Shown here one piece after another: positions 43,650 through 52,004 of a DNA stretch of 64,000 nucleotides (the first letter of the stretch is position 1; every line of letters begins with the position of its first letter). The translations under genes were made by a program, and so were the position numbers. Origin of the DNA: Fictibacillus nanhaiensis (lineage in GTDB: Bacteria; Bacillota; Bacilli; Bacillales; Fictibacillaceae); the NCBI RefSeq assembly GCF_019801215.1, contig NZ_JAHVJO010000001.1, forward strand, positions 62,001-126,000. Reading direction: 5' to 3'. Below the pieces are notes generated by a model. That model ran no database searches and was not told where the DNA came from. It saw only the letters and a list, made by a program, of their open reading frames with translations.

Positions 43650-44912
43650 TTAGCCTAATGCATGATAGGCAGCATTCGTTCCTGCAATATTTCCAGTAAC
43701 GAAAGCAACGGTAATGTTGTAGCCTCCTGTGTAGCCATGCAAATCTAAAATTTCACCACAAAAGAAAAGTCCTTCTTGTTTTTTTGAAGCCATCGTTTGA
43801 GGGGCAATTTCTTTCACAGAAACACCGCCACCTGTTACAAATGCTTTTTCTATTGATAAAGTACCGTTCACGTGGAAAGAAAAGTTTTTCATCTGATGAA
43901 TCAGCTGCCGTAGTGCTAATTTTTGAAGCTGATCCGCGGAAATATCACCATCTACTTCGGCTTTTTCCATTAAAAACAGCAGAAACTTTTCTGGCAGCAT
44001 TCCTTTTAACACGTTTTTAATCGCCTTTTTCGGTTCTCCCTCAATCATTTTTTGAATCGATGAGAGTAAGGCTTCTTCACTTTTATCTGGAAAGGAATCG
44101 ATCCTCATCTCGATGGTTGGGACATTGAATTGTTTTAACGCTTTTACAACATATTGACTGCACCGCAATGCCGCTGGCCCCGAAACACCAAAATGAGTAA
44201 AAATCATATCCATTTGATGAGCCTTAATCTGTTTGCCTTTAGGATTCCATACAGAAAGCGCAACATTACGCAAAGAGATACCTTGCAGAGTTTTTTGATT
44301 AATAAATCGTTCGTTTGACGTGATGGGAACTTCTGTCGGGTACAACTCTGTTATCGTATGTCCTGCTTTTTTAGCCCAGGCATAACCATCACCAGTTGAT
44401 CCTGTATGTGGAACAGACTTTCCTCCTACAGCGATAACGATTGATTTCGTTTTAATCATTTGTCCGTTTTGCAGAACAACCTCATGACCATCTTCGTGAT
44501 AATGTATCGTTTTCACAGGAGTATTGGTTCGAATTTCAACACCCAGTTGTTTAATTTTTTGCAAAAGAGCGGTCACGACATCAGCTGCTTTATTCGAGAC
44601 AGGAAACATTCGGCCATGATCTTCTTCTTTTAGCTCTATTCCTAGATTCTCAAAAAATGAAATAATGTCCTCGTTGTTGAATACAGAAAAAGCACTGTAT
44701 AAAAAACGTCCATTACCTGGAATGTGTTTAATAATTTCCTCAACAGGTAATCGATTGGTTACATTGCAGCGGCCTCCGCCTGAAATGGCAAGCTTCCGTC
44801 CTAGCTTCTCACCTTTATCAATTAATAGAACTCTGGCTCCGTTTGATGCAGCACCAACACTAGCCATTAATCCTGATGGACCTCCTCCAATAACGACGCA
44901 ATCATAATTCAT
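43650..44912 (-). CDS. ytfP: FAD-dependent oxidoreductase YtfP (HI0933/BaiN family)
   Basis: 420 residues. N-terminal dinucleotide motif [31 protein letters not shown] (~residue 37) typical of HI0933-like flavoproteins, [19 protein letters not shown] (~residue 160) and the C-terminal [16 protein letters not shown] flavin motif. Family members include bacterial dehydroavenacin/bile-acid reductases; the Bacillus substrate is unknown. ATG 44912. Its stop codon adjoins the stop of cse60 (convergent). Confidence 0.9.
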   Translation of the reverse strand: MNYDCVVIGGGPSGLMASVGAASNGARVLLIDKGEKLGRKLAISGGGRCNVTNRLPVEEIIKHIPGNGRFLYSAFSVFNNEDIISFFENLGIELKEEDHGRMFPVSNKAADVVTALLQKIKQLGVEIRTNTPVKTIHYHEDGHEVVLQNGQMIKTKSIVIAVGGKSVPHTGSTGDGYAWAKKAGHTITELYPTEVPITSNERFINQKTLQGISLRNVALSVWNPKGKQIKAHQMDMIFTHFGVSGPAALRCSQYVVKALKQFNVPTIEMRIDSFPDKSEEALLSSIQKMIEGEPKKAIKNVLKGMLPEKFLLFLMEKAEVDGDISADQLQKLALRQLIHQMKNFSFHVNGTLSIEKAFVTGGGVSVKEIAPQTMASKKQEGLFFCGEILDLHGYTGGYNITVAFVTGNIAGTNAAYHALG

Positions 44913-45095
44913 AACATCCCAACTTTCTTAACGATCAGTTAAAAATCTTTTCATACAATAGCATAGCTTTCTAAAAAAGGCTATGTATTTTCATATTCCT
45001 TACTTATTTGCAAAAAAGTTAAATGAGGTTACATGGACTTTTTATGTGATACAATACTAATAATGTTTTAGGATGATTACTAGGAGCTGAAAAGT

Positions 45096-46700
45096 TTGTC
45101 CCGATTACTTCGTGGAACATTGATCTTAACGGCCGCAACATTTTTCTCTAAATTTATCGGTCTGATCTATGTAATTCCATTTACAAATCTAGTTGATGAA
45201 GAAGGCATGGCTCTATATGGATATGCCTACATACCGTATACCATATTGCTTAGTATTTCCACAATGGGTGTACCACTTGCCGTTTCAAAGTTCGTATCAA
45301 AATATAATGCTCTAGGAGATTATGCTACAGGCAGAAGGTTGTTACGGTCAGGTCTTTTAATCATGACCATAACTGGCTTCTTGGCGTTTCTGCTGTTATA
45401 TAACCTTGCCCCTATTCTCGCTCATTCTATTATTGGAAAGTATGGCGGAAAAGGAAATAGTATATCAGATATAACCTTTGTAATCAGAATGGTGAGTACT
45501 GCTCTCATTATCGTGCCATCCATGAGCTTAATTCGTGGTTATTTTCAAGGATACCAATCCATGGGGCCTACAGCAGTCTCACAGGTTATTGAGCAAATTG
45601 TCCGTATTGTATTTATTCTAGTAGGCAGTTATATTATTGTTGAAATTTTAAATGGCAGTATTACAACTGCTGTCGGACTCGCTACTTTTGCAGCCACGTT
45701 AGGTGCTGTTGCCGGCTTTATTGTCCTTCTATGGTATTGGCGAAAACGGAAACCGCACTTGCAAAAACTTTACGATAATAGTAAGCCTGCATCAGATATT
45801 TCCTTAATGGAAATTTATAAAGAAACAATAAAATATGCCATTCCTTTTGTTGCAGTTGGTTTAGCGATTCCGCTCTACCAACTAATCGATCAATTTACCA
45901 TTGTAAAAACACTAAAGACTATTGAATATACTCAAAAAGAAGCTGAATCTGTTTATGCAATCATTACTCAGATTGCTCATAAGATTGTTATGATTCCTGT
46001 ATCGTTAGCAACTGCTTTAGCTTTAACATTAATTCCGGTTATTACGAAATCTTTTACTCAGAATAATGGAGAGTTATTGCATAAACAAATCACACAAACG
46101 TTTCAGATTGTTTTATTCTTAACAGCTCCAGCAGCGATTGGCTTAACGGTATTGGCTTATCCAGCTTATGGTGCACTATTTGGAATAGACAATATGAAAA
46201 CGGGGGGCTATTACTTGCAATGGTATGCACCTACAGGGTTATGGTTTGCGATGTTTACCGTAACAGCAGCTATATTACAAGGCTTAAACCAGCAGCGTTT
46301 TGCATTTATCAGTTTAGGTCTTGGTTTTCTTGCAAAATTTCTGCTAAATAAACCCCTCTTATTAGGGTTTGGTGGAACAGGGTCTGTTATTGCAACAAAT
46401 ATCGGTTATACCCTCTCTATTCTGTTTAACCTGTATATCATAAAAAAATACAGCGGGTTTTCATTTAAGTGGGTATATAGAAGAACAGTGCTAATGACGG
46501 TATTTATCGCAATAATGGGAATAGCTGTAGCAGTAGTAACGATGCTGTTGGGTGATACCGAAACTAGGATGGGCTCTATCATGAAATTAGCTATCGGTAT
46601 TGTAACGGGTGGAGCGGTTTACGCTTATTTAAGTTACCGTTCTGGATTATTAAAGATCATATTAGGAGACAGAATCCCTTTTTTAAGAGGAAAGAATTAA
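45096..46700 (+). CDS. murJ: Lipid II flippase MurJ (YtgP)
   Basis: 534 residues, about 14 membrane helices, MATE/MVF-superfamily polysaccharide exporter fold. Start TTG 45096 with TAGGAGC 9 bases upstream. SRLLRGTLILTAATFFSKFIGLIY begins it (read in parts), with the RGYFQGYQSMGPTAVSQVIEQIVR helix near residue 145 that is typical of YtgP. B. subtilis YtgP is the MurJ that flips lipid II for peptidoglycan synthesis, backed up by Amj. Monocistronic with terminator. Confidence 0.93.
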   Translation: MSRLLRGTLILTAATFFSKFIGLIYVIPFTNLVDEEGMALYGYAYIPYTILLSISTMGVPLAVSKFVSKYNALGDYATGRRLLRSGLLIMTITGFLAFLLLYNLAPILAHSIIGKYGGKGNSISDITFVIRMVSTALIIVPSMSLIRGYFQGYQSMGPTAVSQVIEQIVRIVFILVGSYIIVEILNGSITTAVGLATFAATLGAVAGFIVLLWYWRKRKPHLQKLYDNSKPASDISLMEIYKETIKYAIPFVAVGLAIPLYQLIDQFTIVKTLKTIEYTQKEAESVYAIITQIAHKIVMIPVSLATALALTLIPVITKSFTQNNGELLHKQITQTFQIVLFLTAPAAIGLTVLAYPAYGALFGIDNMKTGGYYLQWYAPTGLWFAMFTVTAAILQGLNQQRFAFISLGLGFLAKFLLNKPLLLGFGGTGSVIATNIGYTLSILFNLYIIKKYSGFSFKWVYRRTVLMTVFIAIMGIAVAVVTMLLGDTETRMGSIMKLAIGIVTGGAVYAYLSYRSGLLKIILGDRIPFLRGKN

Positions 46701-46707
46701 ATGCGCA

Positions 46708-46742
46708 TGAAAAAAGAAGGCTGTAATAAGCCTTCTTTTCCA
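46708..46742. terminator. Rho-independent terminator
   Basis: AGAAGGCTGTAATAAGCCTTCT stem-loop with A run on the left and TTTC on the right; serves murJ and perhaps the convergent gene. Confidence 0.8.
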
Positions 46743-46750
46743 ATGATGGA

Positions 46751-47188
46751 CTACTTATTTTTTATTTTTTGCTGTTCATCATACCATTTAAGCTGTTTTC
46801 CGATACTAAAGCCCTCAAGTGGAACGTCAAATTGATATCCAGCCCGTTCTAATGCTGGCTGAAGGTATTCACGATATACCCAGCCACCGTGGATGTAGAT
46901 CTTACATTGAGAGGGTCTTACATGTTTCTCTAGTTCAGAAACAACCTTTATTGCCCATTCCCGTTTTGCTAAGGTAGATAAATTCTTGATGGAAATATTA
47001 TACGGTTCAATGTATTGATCTTTCGTTAAAAGTCCTTCTTTTGCACTATAAAAATAGAAATCATCATAATTTTCCTGTGCATATTGAACGGACTTAACGA
47101 ATAATGGACTTATGTATAAATCTATCGCTGCAGATGGGGTTGATCCTTTTTTTCTTGCAGTAGCTAGAAGACCTATTTTCCTTTTCAT
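46751..47188 (-). CDS. DUF6884-type protein (YaaA-like fold)
   Basis: 145 residues from ATG 47188 (GGGAGGAATT upstream). IGLLATARKKGSTPSAAIDLY, FYFYSAKEGLL and EPYNISIKNL follow the pattern of the DUF6884/DUF6884-like group (S-x-K-K, paa-LY, SAkyGLl, pY). These relate to the YaaA/TGT-associated fold; no enzyme activity is known to me. Convergent with murJ. Confidence 0.7.
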   Translation of the reverse strand: MKRKIGLLATARKKGSTPSAAIDLYISPLFVKSVQYAQENYDDFYFYSAKEGLLTKDQYIEPYNISIKNLSTLAKREWAIKVVSELEKHVRPSQCKIYIHGGWVYREYLQPALERAGYQFDVPLEGFSIGKQLKWYDEQQKIKNK

Positions 47189-47287
47189 GCCAATTCCTCC
47201 CATAGTACTAAATTACCCCGTTTTAACTAAAATCAATCAATTTTTTACAATAATATAGGCAAAATAGATCATGAAGGTGGAGTTTAT

Positions 47288-48016
47288 ATGAGAATTGATA
47301 AATGGCTTTCAAATACTGGGTTTGGAAGCAGAAAAGAAGTAAAACAATTATTGAAATCTGGAGCGGTAACGGTAAATGGAGATGTAATAAAAGATCCCAA
47401 AACAAAAGCTGATCCTGATAAAGACATGGTATTGGTTCATGGTGAACAAGCTGTATATAGGGAATTTGTATATTTAATGATGAATAAACCCCAAGGCGTT
47501 ATTTCAGCGACAGAAGATTCTCGGCATGAAACGGTTATCGATCTATTACATTTAGAAGAACAAGTATTTGAACCCTTTCCTGTAGGAAGATTAGACAAAG
47601 ATACAGAAGGATTACTCATTATAACGAACGATGGACAGCTGTCCCATTCCTTATTATCGCCAAAAAAACATGTGCCAAAAACTTATTTCGCAAAAATAAA
47701 TGGGTCTGTTCCAGAGCTCACGTTTGAAAAATTTAAAGAAGGTATCATTTTAGAGGATGGATATAAAACACAGCCTGCAAAACTACAGGTTATTAAAGAT
47801 GAAAGGGAAAAATCCGAAATTCTTTTAACCATAACAGAAGGGAAATTTCATCAGGTAAAGAGAATGTTTGAAGCAGTAGGTCGGAAAGTGGAATATCTTC
47901 AAAGAGTACAAATGGGAAGATTAAAACTTGATGAGTCTTTACCACTAGGTTCATATCGTGAATTAACGGAAGAGGAGCTTTCTCTGTTGTCTGTATCAGA
48001 GGATGTTTTTGAATAA
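47288..48016 (+). CDS. ytzG: Pseudouridine synthase, RsuA family (YtzG)
   Basis: 242 residues. S4 RNA-binding domain at residues 1-60 (MRIDKWLSNTGFGSRKEVKQ, in parts), then the synthase domain with catalytic Asp in GRLDKDTEGLL (~residue 102) and the KTYFAKI and FHQVKRMFEAVG motifs. RsuA-type enzymes make pseudouridine 516 in 16S rRNA. GAAGGTGGAG precedes ATG 47288. Shared genomic position with murJ/ytgP as in B. subtilis. Confidence 0.93.
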   Translation: MRIDKWLSNTGFGSRKEVKQLLKSGAVTVNGDVIKDPKTKADPDKDMVLVHGEQAVYREFVYLMMNKPQGVISATEDSRHETVIDLLHLEEQVFEPFPVGRLDKDTEGLLIITNDGQLSHSLLSPKKHVPKTYFAKINGSVPELTFEKFKEGIILEDGYKTQPAKLQVIKDEREKSEILLTITEGKFHQVKRMFEAVGRKVEYLQRVQMGRLKLDESLPLGSYRELTEEELSLLSVSEDVFE

Positions 48017-48055
48017 AACATAAGGGGTATCCTCCAAGAAAAAGGAGGAAAAAAA

Positions 48056-48685
48056 ATGATGTTATATGCTGAGAAGTTAATTGGTGCTAAAGCCGAACAT
48101 GATGCTGCTCCTCTTAATGATCATAAAGTAAACGATATTCTTTTTAATAAGTATGATCACCGTTTATGCTATTTTACTTTCTCTGTTGAGGACCATGGTG
48201 CAAAAGGTCAAGATATGCCTGAAGATAAACATATGGAAACCGTTGTCGCTGCAACATCTGGAATAGGGACGCAGCACGCACCTATGACTGGTAAAGCTTA
48301 TTCTGAAAGAAATCAAAACGCGACAAAAGAAACGTACTTCATTCCATGGCATCAAGTTGTGAACGTGGATGAAGAGAAGCTGGTTTTTACTGGTAATGAA
48401 AGACAAAAAGAAGAACCGACAGAATGTTATTCTTTTATGGCTGTAAAGGATTGGAATGTAATCGATCAAAACGGTGAAAAAATTGGTAAGATCAAAGACC
48501 TTGTTATGGATGCTAACCGACAGCAAGTTGTTGGTTTTGTTCTTTCAGAAGGTTTTTGGAAAAGCTTGTTAGGACATGATGAAAAATTCATGCCCGTAAC
48601 TGGTGAACCCAACTGGAATTCTAGAGAGTGGAGAATCCAGCAAACACCAGAGTTACTTTTAAGAAATAACCCAGAAGAATTATAA
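48056..48685 (+). CDS. PRC-barrel domain protein
   Basis: 209 residues. The second half (~125-205) is a PRC barrel: DWNVIDQNGEKIGKIKDLVMD and QQVVGFVLSEGFWKSL. The first half is a second, diverged copy with a long insert. Such proteins associate with rRNA processing, photosynthetic reaction centres or spore/stress functions; here the role is unknown. AAAGGAGG precedes ATG 48056. A 39-base gap follows the pseudouridine synthase, so the two may be co-transcribed. Confidence 0.85.
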   Translation: MMLYAEKLIGAKAEHDAAPLNDHKVNDILFNKYDHRLCYFTFSVEDHGAKGQDMPEDKHMETVVAATSGIGTQHAPMTGKAYSERNQNATKETYFIPWHQVVNVDEEKLVFTGNERQKEEPTECYSFMAVKDWNVIDQNGEKIGKIKDLVMDANRQQVVGFVLSEGFWKSLLGHDEKFMPVTGEPNWNSREWRIQQTPELLLRNNPEEL

Positions 48686-48740
48686 AGAAGATACCACGTT
48701 GATTAAGAAGTTGATTGGGTGAAAGGTTTAATATGGCTGG

Positions 48741-48785
48741 GGGGACCAGATAGACAGCTTAAAAGCAAAGTATCTGAGACCCTGT
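48741..48785 (+). other. Possible structured RNA element downstream of the PRC-barrel gene
   Basis: GGGGACCAGATA faces TATCTGAGACCC: CAGATA/TATCTG plus GGG/CCC pairs around a GAC/AGA internal loop, with a second GACAG...CTGTC possibility overlapping. No ORF with a start signal covers it. It could be a transcript 3' structure, a small RNA or a decayed repeat. Confidence 0.35.
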
Positions 48786-48824
48786 CATCCTTTTGGTTTA
48801 ATAGTTAACGAAAAAAGCCTAAAA

Positions 48825-48861
48825 AAAGACCCCGCCAAAAATACTGGCGGGATTTTTTTGA
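48825..48861. terminator. Strong bidirectional terminator
   Basis: CCCCGCCA-AAAATAC-TGGCGGGA with AAAAAAAG before and TTTTTTT after; serves the PRC-barrel transcript and convergent ytzE. Confidence 0.9.
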
Positions 48862-48895
48862 GTGTAAGCTTATCCGTTGTTCGTTATATGTTAGA

Positions 48896-49114
48896 TCAAG
48901 AAACTTTTACTTTTTTTCCAGTCGTTTCCCACATTCCGCGGGCAGGACTTGTGACTAAGTTGTTATAAGAAAGTACATTCAAATCTCTCTGGATGGTCCG
49001 CTGTGTAGTTCCAAATTCTTCAACTAATTCTCGTGTTGTTACAGTACCTTTCTTGCGAATAAACAAATACAGTGCTTTTACACGATTCAACATTCTGTCA
49101 GTTGAAGGACTCAA
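48896..49114 (-). CDS. ytzE: DeoR-type HTH protein YtzE
   Basis: 72 residues consisting of little more than a DeoR-family winged helix: VKALYLFIRKKGTVTTRELVEEFGTTQRTIQRDLNVL (read in parts; the TTRELVEEFGTTQRTIQRDL helix-turn-helix is diagnostic). There is no sugar-phosphate sensor domain, as in B. subtilis YtzE. Targets unknown. GGAGTGG precedes ATG 49114. Downstream of the orphan transcription unit at 49.24-49.44 kb on the same strand. Confidence 0.88.
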   Translation of the reverse strand: MSPSTDRMLNRVKALYLFIRKKGTVTTRELVEEFGTTQRTIQRDLNVLSYNNLVTSPARGMWETTGKKVKVS

Positions 49115-49233
49115 AAAACCACTCCTTGTTTAGATTAGTTGTTAACATACTATATGATACCAATCAAAAGTTAATGAAGTATGAATGTTCAATTGCAATA
49201 TTTTAAATATTTTTTCAATTTGTCCATTGGATA

Positions 49234-49270
49234 CAAAAAAGCGAAGAAACCAAATCGGTTCTCTTCGCTG
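49234..49270 (-). terminator. Rho-independent terminator of orphan unit
   Basis: Minus strand: AGCGAAGAGAACCG-ATTT-GGTTTCTTCGCT then TTTTTTG. A long GC-containing stem with U-tract; no annotated gene ends here. Confidence 0.9.
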
Positions 49271-49403
49271 CGTAAGCCATTGTTGTTGTACCTCATTCAA
49301 AAAGATGTCTGTGCGGCTATGCAGCAAAACCTAGGTAACGAACATATAATCCTCACATAAGGAATATTGTCAGTACAGGTAAACACACCACACCTCCTAT
49401 TTA
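49236..49403 (-). ncRNA. Orphan short transcript: small RNA or leader-peptide gene
   Basis: The ~165-base segment lies between a near-consensus promoter and a strong terminator on the minus strand. A perfect AGGAGGTG (49391-49398) stands within ten bases of the predicted start. After it come GTG codons opening tiny frames: an 11-codon one (49388) and a 28-codon Cys-rich one (49386-49300: MFTCTDNIPYVRIICSL then PRFCCIAAQTSF). Two further GAGG-ATG pairs lie downstream. I cannot say whether RNA or peptide is the product. Confidence 0.5.
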
Positions 49404-49409
49404 CGCATC

Positions 49410-49437
49410 ATTATACACGAAAGTTAAAAAATGTCAA
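49410..49437 (-). promoter_or_regulatory. Near-consensus sigma-A promoter of orphan unit
   Basis: Minus strand TTGACA (49437-49432), 16-base spacer, TATAAT (49415-49410): both hexamers perfect. Predicted start about 49403. Confidence 0.85.
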
Positions 49438-49470
49438 CACCTAACATTTCCCAATCATTAGTAAACGACG

Positions 49471-49500
49471 TTAACAAAAACGTTTAAGATAAGGTACAAT
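49471..49500 (+). promoter_or_regulatory. Promoter of the K+ channel gene
   Basis: TTAACA (49471-49476), 18-base spacer, TACAAT (49495-49500). The -10 covers the ATG at 49499, which supports the later GTG start. Confidence 0.6.
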
Positions 49501-49540
49501 GATAACGGAAAAGAATTCGTTAAGAATTAGGGGTGGTTTG

Positions 49541-50548
49541 GTGTATATACTTCGGAAACTATTCAATTCAATATTCGTCTTGGACAAGCTTGGTATTTTC
49601 TCTGTTACTTTATTTATCGTCATCTTCTCATCAATTGTTATGCGTTTTTTAGAACCTCAGACTTTTCCTGGCTGGTTTGATGCATTATGGTATGTGATGA
49701 CTACCGTTACGACAGTTGGTTATGGAGATTTTTATCCAGTAAGTTTGGCAGGAAGAATGTATGCAATTTTTATTTTTTTAATTGGGATTGGCATTGCAGG
49801 TTTGGCCATCGGTAAGCTAGTAGAAGCTCTAGGTGCTCAACGAAAACGTAAGGAGGAAGGCAGGTTGGAATTTAAAGGGAAAAATCATTTTATTATTATT
49901 GGCTGGTCTGAAAAAGTAAGGTATGCGATATCAGAAATTATCGAAACACACCCAGAACTAAACATCGTTTTAATCGATCTGTTACCAGTAACACCCATCT
50001 CCCATAAAAATGTACATTACATTCAAGGAGATCCTTCAAGTGAGACTGTGCTATTGCAGGGAAACATAAAAGAGGCGCGTTCTGTTCTGGTCTTTTCAGA
50101 TGATACAATACAAGATGCAGCCCTTACTGATGGAAAAACGTTGTTGATTGTAACTTCTGTCGAAAGATTAAATCCACATATACATAGTACGGTTGAGATA
50201 AAAAAAGAAGAGCATATTAAAAATTTTAGGCATGCTAAAGTAGATGAGTTTGTATTGAGTCATGAGACGGTTTCACGCATGGCAGTCCGTTCAGCTTTCT
50301 CAAAAGGAATAACAGATATTTATACACAGCTTCTGTCACATAAAACAGGAGAAAATCTGTTTGAAATCAGAAAGAAAAAGGATTGGAAAACGTACAAAGA
50401 TGCTTTCGAAGCTCTATTACAAGAAGGAGCCACTTTAATATCTGATGGCAGTGACCTTAGCATTAATAAAAAATTAAACGAACCCATACCAGAGAATGCA
50501 AGATTATATATCATTTGCGGTAAAGAAGAGTATGAAGCGCTAAGATAA
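49541..50548 (+). CDS. Potassium channel with cytoplasmic RCK domain (YugO/MthK-like)
   Basis: 335 residues from GTG 49541 (AGGGGTGG upstream). Two membrane helices (~12-35, ~70-92) flank the pore loop with selectivity filter TTVTTVGYGD (~residue 60). Residues ~105-220 are an RCK_N Rossmann domain (HFIIIGWSEKVRYAI, glycine motif degenerate: GWSEK), and ~250-335 an RCK_C-like domain. In B. subtilis YugO is the K+ channel of biofilm electrical signalling. c-di-AMP regulation of RCK proteins is known in Firmicutes, unproven here. Single gene. Confidence 0.92.
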   Translation: MYILRKLFNSIFVLDKLGIFSVTLFIVIFSSIVMRFLEPQTFPGWFDALWYVMTTVTTVGYGDFYPVSLAGRMYAIFIFLIGIGIAGLAIGKLVEALGAQRKRKEEGRLEFKGKNHFIIIGWSEKVRYAISEIIETHPELNIVLIDLLPVTPISHKNVHYIQGDPSSETVLLQGNIKEARSVLVFSDDTIQDAALTDGKTLLIVTSVERLNPHIHSTVEIKKEEHIKNFRHAKVDEFVLSHETVSRMAVRSAFSKGITDIYTQLLSHKTGENLFEIRKKKDWKTYKDAFEALLQEGATLISDGSDLSINKKLNEPIPENARLYIICGKEEYEALR

Positions 50549-50576
50549 GATTTTTAATACTGAAAGGGTGTAACCA

Positions 50577-51980
50577 TTGACAATTATTCATTGGAAAGAG
50601 GAAATAGAGAAAAGAAAAGAGCAGCTTTTAGAAGATACAAAGGGTCTTTTGACCATTCCAAGTTTACTTGATGAGTCAAACGGAAAAGAAGGCGCGCCAT
50701 TTGGTCCGGAAATTGAAAAAGCCTTGTCCTATATGCTCACCCTTGGTGAAAAGAGTGGGATGACCATAAAGAATGTAGATGGATATGCTGGGCACTTAGA
50801 AATGGGAAGCGGTGAAGAGCTCATCGGCATCCTGTGTCATGTGGATGTTGTTCCTCCAGGTGAGGGCTGGTCATTTGACCCATTTGGAGCTGAGATAAAA
50901 GATGGAAAGATTTACGCCAGAGGAGCGATCGATGATAAAGGGCCAACGATGGCTGCTTTTTATGCGATGAAGATCATTCAGGAGTTGAAACTTCCTTTAT
51001 CAAAGCGAGTTCGCATGATAATCGGTTGTGACGAAGAAAGCAACTGGCAATGTGTAAGACACTATTTCAATAAAGAAGAAATGCCTGACTACGGATTTGC
51101 ACCAGATGCAGATTTCCCAATCATTAATGCAGAAAAAGGCATATTTGATGTTCAATTTACACTTGATTCAAATAATCATGACATTGGGGAAATCCAGTTA
51201 GTGTCATTTCAATCTGGTCAACGCTTAAATATGGTACCTGATCGAGCAATTGCCAAAATAAGCGGCAGATCCTTAGCAGAATTAGAAAAGGAATTTAAGC
51301 TTTTTGCAAAGACGAAAAACATGGATTGCCGTACCATTCTTGAAGAGGAAGTTCTTACGATTCAAGCGGAAGGAAAGTCTGCGCACGGCAGTACTCCTGA
51401 GATTGGCATTAATGCTGGATTAATGCTTGCTGAGTTTTTAAAAGGATTTTCTTTCACAGGTCAAGAAAAGAAATTTTTAACATTGCTAGATCAGGCTAGC
51501 GGAGAGTTTTCTGGCAAGAAGCTAGGCATTGCTGCTGAAGATAAGGAAAGCGGTAGCTTAACTGTGAATGTAGGTGTTATGAACTACAGCTGTCAAGGAG
51601 GCGGCAAGGTTGGGATGAATATTCGTTATCCTGTTACTCATAACAGTGAACAAATTGAGGCGGTTCTTACAAAAAAAGCAGAATCAGATACATGGAAAAT
51701 AAAGATTATCGAAAACAATCCACCAAACTTCGTGGATGAAAACCATCCTATGATCAAGACATTGCAAAAAGTATACAAGGAGCAAACAGGTGAAGAGGGT
51801 GAGCTGATTGCCATCGGCGGTGGTACATATGCAAGATCACTGACCACGGGTGTGGCATTTGGTGCATTGTTCCCGGGACGCGAAGACGTGGCTCATCAAA
51901 AGGATGAATACATGCATGTAGATGACTTGCTACAAGCTGCAGCTATTTATGCTCAAGCGATTTACGAACTTGCCAAATAG
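50577..51980 (+). CDS. pepV: Dipeptidase PepV (M20 family; YtjP)
   Basis: 467 residues from TTG 50577 (AAAGGGTG 6 bases upstream). Zinc ligands: CHVDVVPPG (His), GAIDDKGP (bridging Asp), and DEESNWQC (Glu pair); GMNIRYP and GGGTYAR complete the M20 PepV pattern, with a PepV-type lid domain inserted at ~180-380. Cleaves dipeptides in the cytoplasm. 25 bases to the MFS gene, so the two may form an operon; same neighbourhood as B. subtilis ytjP. Confidence 0.93.
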   Translation: MTIIHWKEEIEKRKEQLLEDTKGLLTIPSLLDESNGKEGAPFGPEIEKALSYMLTLGEKSGMTIKNVDGYAGHLEMGSGEELIGILCHVDVVPPGEGWSFDPFGAEIKDGKIYARGAIDDKGPTMAAFYAMKIIQELKLPLSKRVRMIIGCDEESNWQCVRHYFNKEEMPDYGFAPDADFPIINAEKGIFDVQFTLDSNNHDIGEIQLVSFQSGQRLNMVPDRAIAKISGRSLAELEKEFKLFAKTKNMDCRTILEEEVLTIQAEGKSAHGSTPEIGINAGLMLAEFLKGFSFTGQEKKFLTLLDQASGEFSGKKLGIAAEDKESGSLTVNVGVMNYSCQGGGKVGMNIRYPVTHNSEQIEAVLTKKAESDTWKIKIIENNPPNFVDENHPMIKTLQKVYKEQTGEEGELIAIGGGTYARSLTTGVAFGALFPGREDVAHQKDEYMHVDDLLQAAAIYAQAIYELAK

Positions 51981-52004
51981 GCAAATAGAGAAGAGGGAAA
52001 CATC

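Noticed and set aside
49142-49327. 61-residue minus-strand ORF over the orphan unit's terminator
   Set aside because: It runs through the strong terminator and beyond the likely transcript end, and its start lacks a Shine-Dalgarno.
49499-49540. ATG 49499 as start of the K+ channel
   Set aside because: It lies inside the -10 element (TACAAT 49495-49500) and has no ribosome binding site.
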